Shown here in pieces: positions 55,113 to 64,000 of a DNA stretch of 64,000 nt. The position numbers were made by a program, and so were the translations under genes. Source of the stretch: Neodontobutis hainanensis. Its lineage: Eukaryota; Chordata; Actinopteri; Gobiiformes; Odontobutidae. Location of the stretch: NCBI GenBank assembly GCA_024349245.1, contig JALDNG010001279.1, positions 113,501-177,500 of the forward strand, given 5' to 3'. Within the stretch, counting starts at the first letter, position 1. The number at the start of each line of letters is the position of its first letter. The notes under the pieces are model-generated. The model ran no database searches and was not told where the DNA came from. It saw nothing but the letters and a program-made list of their open reading frames with translations.

Positions 55113-56872
55113 TGTAGTGAATATGGTCTTATTAATAATTAATATGAATATTAATTATGAAAATTAATAATTAATATTTTGCTTATCAATATTAATTTCT
55201 TTCGGGGCACCACTCTAGTTTTAGACAGATCTAGAGAAACTGTTTAGTCTAGTCTCATTAATCTAAAGGAAGTAAATTCTTCTTGTTTTCGAACATTTCT
55301 TGATATAAACAGGGAAACATTAATGTCTTTATGGGATTTTATTAAAGATTATACAATGGTGAATAATATGACGGAACATGGTAAAGCATTAAAACACAAT
55401 AAGGGTTGAACACATGGGGATTCTCAGGGATAAACAGTTGCATGGAGGATATGATGAAACCAGGAATGTTTTGTACAGTTTAATCTAGATTGGGGAAATT
55501 TAAAGGGACTTTTAACGGAAAAGGAGATGGAGGCTTGGGGCTAGAGTTTGGACTTTGTAATGCCGCCAAGGCAGTTGTGTCACGTCGGACTTACTCTGTC
55601 GTCAGCGGGTGCTGGCCCGGTTCGGTGTGGTCGATATCAGTGGTCCGAGACGGCGTCCTGAATGTTCTCCAGAAAGTTCGTCACTTACTGATGAAGCGCT
55701 CCACACACCAGGGTCGCCGTGCACCGGGAAGAGAACAAAAGCGTCTAGTTGCTGTCCAAACTCGCACAGCCTCTCCTCGGTTGTACCGTGTAAAAGTTGA
55801 AGTTTGTGTAGGTTATGTCACGGTCCATGAAAGAGTTCTCAGCTGTTGCTTTGCTGGTTAAAACTTGCTTCTGCGCGCGCTCTTTTGGGGAAGAGCAGGC
55901 GCTTTAGCAGGCACGGTCTTTAGAACGAAGGAAAGTTAACTCGTTTCCACGAGGCCCAGGTTTGCGGCGGCGAGGGAGTCCTACTGGACCGTCCGCCAGA
56001 AGGCCGCAGGCTCACCGAGAAGGGTGAAAGGTGCGAAGGGTGAAGCAGGCTGAAGAATGGAGAAGGCAGGAGGGGCGCTTCTCTGGCAGTGCGCCCATTT
56101 TATCACCTTTGGATGGGGCGTGTTTTACGGAGAAGGGCGTCGCTTTGGGAAGTTTGACTAAAGTTTAAGTGTTTAAACTAAGTTTTTAAACATTCCTTGC
56201 TTTGCAATTTCTCTTAGTTTTTCATAAACACGCAAAACACTTGTACTGCAAAGTTATACAGAGGCATTTGTCAGGACATGATGGAAACGGTTACATTTCA
56301 TTAAAACAGAACACAACCTGCAAACAAAACTAGGATGAGGAGTTCGTCACGACTCGCGTCCTGGAAAAGAACAGTATAACAACAGCACATTAATAAAATA
56401 ATTCTTTTATTAAAATAACAAAATATCCTTTGGGGAGAAGTCAATAGTTCTCTGTCCGGTCAAACACAAGGGGGTAGTGTCTGACCATCAGAAGTTCAGG
56501 GGTTCTGGTGTGATCAAACGCATTCCTACGTCCTTCTTGAGAGCTAAAGAAAGTTCTGGGTAAAGCTGAATCAACAACCCTTATCTTCAGGATTTACAGT
56601 CCTTGGACATGGTGCCAGGATGTGGTACTGGTCCTGAGTCACCTTTGACCTGGGATGCGTCCTGGCCAGGTTTTGTCCTGGTCATGTCAACAACGCAGAA
56701 TAGTTAATCACGGTTTACTGAAGGTTCCTGAGTCCTTAGTAAAACAGTTTGGAGGTCTGTAAATGATAAAAGACAGATGTTATAATCCGTGTGGAGTTTT
56801 GTGCAAACTCTTGTTTGCTGGGGGCATCTCTGGAAGTGATAAGTGTGGAATTCTGAAGACTGATCTGCTACA
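55113..56872 (-). repeat. 3' LTR of the 6.7-kb element
   Basis: 1760 bp. It includes the palindromic AT-rich stretch around 55130-55200 (ATTAATAATTAATATGAATA) and GC-rich text near 55560-56060. I count roughly 20-25 differences by eye from the 5' LTR, mostly single-base indels. Open frames in it (for example 55490-55861) are also broken or altered in the other LTR and are not genes. Confidence 0.92.
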
Positions 56873-57528
56873 GTCCCCCTTTTCGACACGATGCTGGTTC
56901 CACAAGTTTCGTGTCGACATCCTTGCAGACCAGGAGTAAGCCACACGTTAAACACACACAAAAGCCTTGGCGTCACACATATGTACTAATGTAAACCTGA
57001 TTAAGGGAAACACATTAATCATAATTTGGAGTGGCTTTGTCTGTTTTAGGGGCAAAGTTGGACAGGGTGGTTAGAGGAGGTACCTAATGGTTATGTTTGA
57101 TCATAACAAAGATACAATGCAGAAGTCTTCTCATTGTTAGGCTTTTCACTGAGAGGCTGGTGTCTCTAAGCGTGTCAGTCATCAGCAAGGTGACCAGTTG
57201 CGTGTGTGCATAGTCTACCGCGGAGAGGGTTTCGTTTAGCCTCACTGTGAGTGCTTGCCACTGACAGTGTTCTTCACGCTTTCCCTGCCGCTTTGGAGTT
57301 GCTGCTGTCGTTGGCTGATCTGCACTTTTAGAGGAACTGCTAACAATGGTTACAGTGGACACCTGAGGTTAAACCAAGTGCCCACAGTTATCTATGGAGA
57401 ATGTAGAATGTTAAGAGGACTGAGGCAGGAGCTAGTTGTGAGGCGGAGTCTAATTGGCTACCTACCGCAGTTGGCTGCGGGTCGTAGTCTGATGGGCAAC
57501 CTGAGGTAACTGGTTGCGGGACACAGCC
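56873..57528 (-). other. 3' internal region of the LTR element
   Basis: Non-coding 3' remainder between the ORF and the 3' LTR. It has a tandem GAGGCGGAGTCTAATTGGCT / TGGGCAACCTGAGGTAACTG-type reiteration near 57435-57535 (repeated GTTGGCTGCGGG / GGTTGCGGGACA). It contains the polypurine tract at its end. No pol motif found in any minus-strand frame. Confidence 0.5.
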
Positions 57529-58167
57529 TCATTGCCTAGGCGTAAAGGCTTGAGGAAAGGGGTCAGGCTTTGGCCTTGGAGTGCTTTCACCCCCCTTTCC
57601 TCTACCTGGTGGCACCTTGGTGTCTTCTGCCAAGCGCACCTGAAGCTGGTCAATGAGCAGGCAGTCTCGGTCTCGTTCGTGAGTGAGATCCTCCACCTGT
57701 GCTCTCAGGAACTCTTTCTGTTCAGCTGCCTTTGATAGCATGTCTGCAGCCAGCTGCGCGCTTTGTCCCGATTTTATGAGTTCCGACCGTATAGTGTCGT
57801 ACTCATCTTCTTGAGTACGGAGCTCATTATTCAATGCCGTATAATCATGTTGAAAACGATTGAGGTCCCGCTTCTGGCTCTGGATCTCATCATGACTGCG
57901 TGTCAAGAGATCCACTGCTTGTCTCTGCTGAGCCCGCAGGACAATAGCCATTTGCCCTAGCAGTTTGGCTAGGTCCTCGCCCTGTGGCTTGGTGGTTAGT
58001 GCTAAACTAACCAGGGACCCGAGGATGGAATCAAGTCCAGGGGGGTCGATGTCCTGAACCTCGTTCACATATTGAGGACTCAAATCCTCTGTTAATTCAC
58101 TCAGGACTGCATCCAGTTGTTCCAGCGGTTTGGTGGAACTGGAGGACTCTGGGGTCAGGTCAGCCAT
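57529..58167 (-). CDS. Gag-like coiled-coil protein of the LTR element
   Basis: 212 codons from ATG at 58165-58167. The product is acidic and Gln/Leu-rich. It starts MADLTPESSSSTKPLEQLDA, has a likely helical core from about residue 75 to 185 (AIVLRAQQRQAVDLLTRSHD ... LRAQVEDLTHERDRD) with heptad-like leucines, and ends in a basic, proline-rich tail (GRGKGGESTPRPKPDPFP). It has no capsid major homology region, zinc knuckle or Asp protease motif. It sits where gag should be, after a 1.9-kb leader. I infer a structural or RNA-binding role, or an N-terminal gag remnant; the function is unknown. The frame is undamaged, consistent with the young LTRs. Confidence 0.65.
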   Translation of the reverse strand: MADLTPESSSSTKPLEQLDAVLSELTEDLSPQYVNEVQDIDPPGLDSILGSLVSLALTTKPQGEDLAKLLGQMAIVLRAQQRQAVDLLTRSHDEIQSQKRDLNRFQHDYTALNNELRTQEDEYDTIRSELIKSGQSAQLAADMLSKAAEQKEFLRAQVEDLTHERDRDCLLIDQLQVRLAEDTKVPPGRGKGGESTPRPKPDPFPQAFTPRQ

Positions 58168-60057
58168 GTTGGGTAATGTGACTCTCTACAATAAATGGTT
58201 TAGTTACAGTTGATTGGGGTTTTAACTGTAGAGAGGGGATTAAATCGATGGAGTCAGATTTAAATTTGTATTGGCTGTTAGCAATTGCCTATTGGCTGGA
58301 TGTTAATTTAGGGCTAGCAGTGCTGTGGTGTGGGCGATGCTAGTCTGTGAAATTAACAATTCAGGAGCAGGGGTTAAGTCTGACAATTCATGCAGGTAAC
58401 CAGCTTCTTAAATTACAGCTCTGACAGGATTCGTGCAGGGTTAAGTCTGTTCAGACGTAACAGCAGTGTTGTCGTGGGTAGCTGTTTTAGTAAGCTTTTT
58501 AATGCGTCATTCAATTTAGCAGCTCCTTAGAGAGAAGTCACAAAGTCACACTTATATTGAGCCAAATTAACTGCATGGGTCAGTAGCAAAGCTACTTACA
58601 GTACAGGTAATATGTCACAATATTAGTGGAGTTTAGTTTCCTATGTATTGCGCATTTAAGTTATTAAACAGTGTTATCTGCGGCCGTATTAGCAAAGGTT
58701 AATTTACTTATAAGGTTAATCACTGAGGTGTTTCAGTGTCAATGAAAGCTTTAAACTATTCATTAATTATCAAAGCTGTAAGCTTTTCGATCAGCGTCAC
58801 TACTTTCAGGAAGGGTGTAATTCCTTTGAGTGACCGCATGAGGGAGGTGTGGAGCTTATCCCTGTGAATTAGTGGTTTAGCACCTCCCTTCCGCTAGGGG
58901 TGATAGAGACTCTAGTGAGTCGGTGGTTTCGCACCTCCTTTCCGCTAGGGGGCGATAGAGACTCTCGCGAGTCTGAGGTTTCCCAAGTGACGTTTTTCGA
59001 CACGCCCCTTTGGGGGTCCTGGCGCGAAGCTTGCTTTCGGCTTCCAGTCAGAGGTTTACTCTGGACGTGTCTACAACTCTTTAAACAGCGGTTTAAACAC
59101 AGCAGCGCTTTGTACAAGGCAGGTACAAGGCCACGTTTTAAACACAAGCACATTTACCACAGCAGGCTCAAACCACGTTTTTAGACAAAACGCACGGCAG
59201 CCCACGTGGCTTTTAGGGGGAGGGTTTTCACAGTTAGCTAGGCTGCGAAGGTCTCCCGCACGGGTTTTTAATCCGTTCAAAATACACCCCGGCTTACAAG
59301 CCTTAGGGGAGACAAGTTTTCTCATAAATTCCGGTACAACGCGGCAATTTTTGCAACTTGTAAGAGACAATTTTAACTTAATTCTGGTACAACGCAGCAA
59401 TTAGCTTTGTCTCGGGCCCATATACACACTTTGGCTAGCGTGTTAGCATGCATGCAACATTTGCAAAGTCTTTGAGCTTTTCAGCAGACTCTAAGCAACT
59501 TTTGACAAGTATTTAATTAATGCTGGAATCTCGCAGCCATTAATAAATTTCATAATTCAAAAAGTCCTTCAGCGGACTTTAAAACAACTTTAATAAGTAC
59601 TTCTTAATGCTGGAAGCTCGCAGCCATTAAAAGGAACTCAAAATGGATGCTCTGAGGGTCCACGTGTTTTACACACCCAAACCAATCCACTTCAACAAAG
59701 TCTCTCTGTCTTCAGCAGACTTTTGGCAGCTTTAACAAACATTTAATTCATGCTGGAGTCTCGCAGCCATTATTTAATGTTTGAATTGACGCTTTCCGCG
59801 TCACTGTACGTACAGTATCAGACTTTCACGGGTCAGGCCGGCTGACACGGTTTGAAGTCAACACACAATTTCGATAGCGCTTCACATTTGATCACCTAGC
59901 AATGATCACACACAAACGCATCACCAGATAAAGCACAGCTTAGACACAGCTTTCAGTGGACAGCAATTTGTGTAAAGACTTTAGGTGTTATTTAATAATT
60001 TCAATGTTTAATCAAGAATATTCTTCCAAGGCCTCACGAGGGGCTCCAAAAATAATA
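58168..60057 (-). other. Long leader of the LTR element
   Basis: No ORF of note. It holds a tandem pair of about 65 bp (58873-58990; unit with CACCTCC-TTCCGCTAGGGG and GATAGAGACTCT). It also has three spaced copies of a TTAATGCTGGA-TCTCGCAGCCATTA-type unit (59515-59545, 59605-59630, 59748-59775), each preceded by a TCTTCAGCAGACTTT-like phrase. Such repeats could form packaging or dimerisation structures; that is inference. Confidence 0.55.
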
Positions 60058-61821
60058 TGTAGGGAATATGGTCTTATTAATAATTAATATGAATATTAAT
60101 TATGAAAATTAATAATTAATATTTTGCTTATCAATATTAATTTCTTTCGGGGCAACACTCTAGTTTTAGACAGATCTAGAGAAACTGTTTAGTCTAGTCT
60201 CATTAATCTAAAGGAAGTAAATTCTTCTTGTTTTCGAACATTTCTTGATATAAACAGGGAAACATTAATGTCTTTATGGGATTTTATTAAAGATTATACA
60301 ATGGTGAATAATATGACGGGAACATGGTAAAGCATTAAAACACAATAAGGGTTGAACACATGGGGATTCTCAGGGATAAACAGTTGCATGGAGGATATGA
60401 TGAAACCAGGAATGTTTTGTACAGTTTAATCTAGATTGGGGAAATTTAAAGGGACTTTTAACGGAAAAGGAGATGGAGGCTTCGGGGCTAGAGTTTGGAC
60501 TTTGTAATGCCGCCAAGGCAGTTGTGTCACGTGCGGACTTACTCTGTCGTCAGCGGGTGCTGGCCCGGTTCGGTGTGGTCGATATCAGTGGTCCGAGACG
60601 AGCGTCCTGAATGTTCTCCAGAAAGTTCGTCACTTACTGATGAAGCGCTCCACACACCAGGGTCGCCGTGCACCCGGGGGAAGAGAACAAAAGCGTCTAG
60701 TTGCTGTCCAAACTCGCACAGCCTCTCCTCGGTTGTACCGTGTAAAAGTTGAAGTTTGTGTAGGTTATGTCACGGTCCATGAAAGAGTTCTCAGCTGTTG
60801 CTTTGCTGGTTAAAACTTGCTTCTGCGCGCTCTTTTGGGGAAGAGCAGGCGCTTTAGCAGGCACGGTCTTTAGAACGAAGGAAAGTTAACTCGTTTCCAC
60901 GAGGCCCAGGTTTGCGGCGGCGAGGCAGTCCTACTGGACCGTCCGCCAGAAGGCCAGGCTCACCGAGAAGGGTGAAAGGTGCGAAGGGTGAAGCAGGCTG
61001 AAGAATGGAGAAGGCAGGAGGGGCGATTCTCTGGCAGTGCGCCCATTTTATCACCTTTGGACGGGCGTGTTTTACGGAGAAGGGCGTCGCTTTGGTAAGT
61101 TTGACTAAAGTTTAAGTGTTTAAACTAAGTTTTTAAACATTCCTTGCTTTGCAATTTCTCTTAGTTTTTCATAAACATGCAAAACACTTGTACTGCAAAG
61201 TTATACAGAGGCATTTGTCAGGACATGATGGAAACGGTTACATTTCATTAAAACAGAACACAACCTGCAAACAAAACTAGGATGAGGAGTTCTCGCCACG
61301 ACTCCGTCCTGGAAAAGAACAGTATAACAACAGCACATTAATAAAATAATTATTTTATTAAAATAACAAAATATCCTTTGGGGAGAAGTCAATAGTTCTC
61401 TGTCCGGTCAAACACAAGGGGGTAGTGTCTGACCATCAGAAGTTCAGGGGTTCTGGTGTGATCAAACGCATTCCTACGTCCTTCTTGAGAGCTAAAGAAA
61501 GTTCTGGGTAAAGCTGAATCAACAACCCTTATCTTCAGGATTTACAGTCCTTGGACATGGTGCCAGGATGTGGTACTGGTCCTGAGTCACCTTTGACCTG
61601 GGATGCGTCCCTGGCCAGGTTTTGTCCTGGTCATGTCAACAACGCAGAATAGTTAATCACGGTTTACTGAAGGTTCCTGAGTCCTTAGTAAAACAGTTTG
61701 GAGGTCTGTAAATGATAAAAGACAGATGTTATAATCCGTGTGGAGTTTTGTGCAAACTCTTGTTTGCTGGGGGCATCTCTGGAAGTGATAAGTGTGGAAT
61801 TCTGGAGACTGATCTGCTACA
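60058..61821 (-). repeat. 5' LTR of the 6.7-kb element
   Basis: 1764 bp, about 98-99 percent identical to 55113-56872 by eye. The inner edge reads TATGTAGGGAATATGG (start at 60058); the outer edge reads CTGCTACA|GTTG at 61821. Confidence 0.92.
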
Positions 61822-61825
61822 GTTG

Positions 61826-62519
61826 TCACATACAGACAATTCTATTTTCTAGGAAAACCAGTAAATTGCTGATTTATGTTAGACGGTTCACTCTCTGTGA
61901 ACCAGTGTTTTTTTTTTTTCTCGTTTTCTTATCTGCTGTAATTTCCGTATAAATTCTAAGCTTGTCTACATATCATTGGGATTGTTCATCTAACTCGGTA
62001 CACACTGACTTGTATGTCCACTCCTCCTTTTGCAAAAGATGACTCTGAACTCATTTTTACTTTTTACTTAAATAAATCACCAAATGTTTTCTCTCAACCT
62101 TTTTCCACAATAATACACATTTTTGTGTGTGTGTGTTATTTTGTGACCCCCCAATAAACAGTAGGAGACATAAACAAAACATTATAAAACAATGCAAATC
62201 AACAAACTAATAGAGTCCATGAAAGAAATCCACATAGAAAGTCTTCTGGTTAAGACCAAATGGTTTACAGTAAAGGTGGTCAAATTCACAATCCAAACTG
62301 TCCTAATGTCCCAAAATCCAGTAACAATGTTCAGAGAACAAAGTCCAGAAACAGTCAATATAGAGGCTGACAACTTTCCTTATGCACCCTCTGCCTTCAA
62401 CAACAGACAGACCTTGGAAACAGGCTGGTCCAAGCAACATGCCTTTGTTTTAACAATTCCTTTTCTGTCCGGAAAGGTCTCTCACACTCGTCCCAGGACT
62501 CAAGAGTTATGAGGTGCAT
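61826..62519. other. Unannotated DNA
   Basis: No known family recognised. A plus-strand open stretch at 62192-62512 has no domain resemblance that I can name. Confidence 0.4.
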
Positions 62520-62743
62520 TGTTACTGTTATTTTTATTAATTTGCAAAGAAAACAAACAATCTTTCATTATTGTTGTCATTATGGGGTATTGTTTGTAGA
62601 ATTTTGAGGCAAATAATACATTATTATTATTATTACAATAATACATTTAATTTCAAATTTAAATTCAATTTTGGAATAAGGATGTAACAAAACTAAATTT
62701 AGAAAAAGTGAACTGCTGTGAATACTTTCCGGATGCACTGTAT
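62520..62743 (+). mobile_element. Right end of a Tc1-like element
   Basis: TTTTTATTAATTTGCAAAGA, GTTGTCATTATGGGGTATTG, TTTTGGAATAAGGATGTAAC and AATACTTTCCGGATGCACTG correspond to the 3' end of the same family as 46338-47601. The element's left part is absent. The terminal TA (62742-62743) is followed by sequence homologous to the flank of the 47.6-kb copy. Confidence 0.85.
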
Positions 62744-62860
62744 TTAAAACAATGTCTGATGTCTGATCTGATTCTTTAGAACTGAAAATGTGATGGAATA
62801 TGAAAAAACAATGCTCATAGAGAAAATTTCTGTAGCTAGTTTTATTTTTGTAATGTTGCA
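62744..62860. repeat. Duplicate of the flank downstream of the TMEM272-like gene
   Basis: TTAAAACAATG, GATGGAATAT and CTAGTTTTATTTTTGTAAT occur in the same order and spacing as at 47604-47712, including the poly(A)-signal motif. Both copies abut the same Tc1 right tip. Confidence 0.75.
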
Positions 62861-64000
62861 TGATGGTAGGCTACTGATTCTGAAATTATCTAGAGGGCAT
62901 CACTAAAAGTGAAATGACCATTTGGCAACTCAAATTCAAAACTTTTGAATTCAGTTGAAAAAGCAACAAGCTAACTTTACATTCAGAAAGTTTTTATTTT
63001 GAAATGTATATGTATGTATGTATTTGAAATCATATTCTGAAATTACTTTTTAATCATATAAAATCCGTGGAAGCTCTTTTTATGGATTTACCGTAAAGCA
63101 TGTAATATGAGTGCACTATGAAATCAAGACGAGGCTGTCTTGACTGGCGTTTGGAAAGGGGCTTGACCATAGACATACATAAGAAAGGCTAGATGTCTCA
63201 CGGCGCAGTCTCCGACGGCATCACCGGCCATCTTGAAGCAGGCAAGCTTCCTATCGGACTCCATGGTACCTGATGTAAGGTGAGTGATCTGCACGAACAT
63301 AAATACTTTATCTCGCTGAAATCTTGACGGATTTACAAAATGTTTGATTTCTTACAAAGCGTTAATAATGTGGCTATAATTCTGGATGCGTGAACATGTT
63401 GAAATTGCAGCTTTTCTTTTCGAAAGACGACTTAATCGTGCAGCATAGTTGTGTATCACGGCTAACGTTACTTGTGCAAGTTATCAAGGCTGAGACCACC
63501 ATCGAGCTGTTCAGTTATAGTTTTACTGACACCAATAACGATTTTATGACAACCAATTTTTTTTATCTATATTACAGTCATTGTGAATGTGGTTGTAGTT
63601 ATTAGCTGGCTTTGAGTGAGACCTAACGTTAGTAGTTACAGGTTAGCTGCTACCCAGCAATTTTACATCAGTGGGAGAGGCAGAATTGCTCTTTCTTTTC
63701 AATATAACTTAAGTTGCACATGATTTCCAATCGGTTTGGTTTGTTAAAAACATCTTATTATTTTTATTTTTTGTAAAATGTGTTTTCTGAAGACATGCAC
63801 ATTAACCCTAACCCTAAGACATACACAGTACCTGGAAGTGTCACAAACCATTTTGAGTATATAGAAAAATGCCTGTATTTGTATCTGTTTGCCGAATTTA
63901 TCACCACTGATACAGTCTGAACTGTATGATAATGAGATGCAACTTAATTTATATGGAAAGATCATTCAGGGGTGGCTAGTTCAGTTCTAGTTTTTTTTTA
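62861..64000. other. Unannotated DNA at the right edge
   Basis: No exon recognised. The GC-richer stretch 63150-63300 (CAGTCTCCGACGGCATCACC, GGCCATCTTGAAGCA) reads like a dispersed fish repeat or a CpG-rich first exon, and has a GTGAGT donor-like site at 63281-63286 on the plus strand. Neither is supported further. Confidence 0.35.

Larger units (their letters stand above)
55113..61821 (-). mobile_element. Nearly intact non-autonomous LTR retrotransposon, 6.7 kb
   Basis: Two long direct repeats (55113-56872 and 60058-61821) begin TGTAG and end CTACA in plus orientation. They are flanked by GTTG (55109-55112 and 61822-61825), a 4-bp duplication. Read on the minus strand, a polypurine tract AAAAGGGGGAC abuts the 3' LTR at 56873. 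TGGAGCCCCTCGTGAGG lies about 9 nt after the 5' LTR (near 60033-60049) as a possible primer-binding site. The 3.2-kb interior has one coiled-coil ORF and no protease, RT, RNase H or integrase motif. Replication must therefore depend on enzymes from another element. LTR features point to a Gypsy-like group. Confidence 0.9.

Noticed and set aside
55490..55861. 123-codon plus-strand open frame, recurring in altered form at 60495-60752
   Set aside because: Located in the LTRs, antisense to the element, and disrupted by indels between the two LTRs.
63803..63816. Telomere-like TAACCCTAACCCTAA
   Set aside because: Only two units; expected by chance and no array nearby.

Overview
This is vertebrate nuclear DNA, almost certainly from a ray-finned (teleost) fish. 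It is AT-rich and gene-poor. It holds two split genes with canonical GT-AG introns and a dense, nested load of repeats typical of teleosts: Tc1-like, hAT, L2/CR1- and Rex1-type LINEs, a Penelope-like element, tRNA-derived SINEs and LTR retrotransposons. No bacterial operon, CRISPR array or functional RNA gene was found.

Two host genes are supported, both on the minus strand. (1) The first four coding exons of an atypical protein kinase C (prkcz/prkci family) run from 30905 down to 26895. They encode the PB1 domain up to the residue just before the pseudosubstrate; the rest of the gene is not recognisable in the 26.9 kb to the left. A GC-rich block at 22530-23250 ends in a minus-strand splice donor and may be an internal alternative first exon. 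(2) A complete four-exon gene for a 209-residue, four-pass membrane protein of the TMEM272 family runs from 50876 to 47832, with a poly(A) signal and a candidate non-coding first exon and promoter near 51.6 kb.

Repeat layout, left to right: internally deleted Tc1 element (5.3-6.1 kb); hAT with an 8-bp duplication and a BED-finger remnant (8.57-9.88 kb); perfect 62-bp palindrome (12.74 kb); Tc1-like element carrying two nested insertions (13.2-15.7 kb); hAT fragment (16.0-16.8 kb); decayed DNA transposon with two divergently oriented gene remnants (18.9-21.45 kb); SINEs (21.6-22.2 kb); Tc1 element split by a 360-bp AT microsatellite (25.3-26.6 kb); LINE in aPKC intron 1 (27.7-28.9 kb); truncated L2 LINE (32.9-33.5 kb); one copy of an SGNH-ORF1 LINE with an inserted MITE (33.7-36.06 kb); an unclassified repeat interrupted by a SINE and a solo LTR (36.55-41.94 kb); a Penelope-like element (43.1-44.2 kb); a Tc1 element (46.34-47.6 kb); a second copy of the SGNH-ORF1 LINE (52.2-54.75 kb) lying inside a Rex1-type LINE (51.8-55.0 kb); and a nearly intact 6.7-kb LTR retrotransposon without pol (55.11-61.82 kb).

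The least ordinary items are the LTR element (1.76-kb LTRs, about 1.9-kb leader with internal repeats, one coiled-coil ORF, no pol), the two-gene DNA transposon, the candidate internal aPKC promoter, and a duplicated block at 62.5-62.86 kb that copies the Tc1 end plus the flank below the TMEM272-like gene. All calls come from reading the sequence; no database search or coding model was run.
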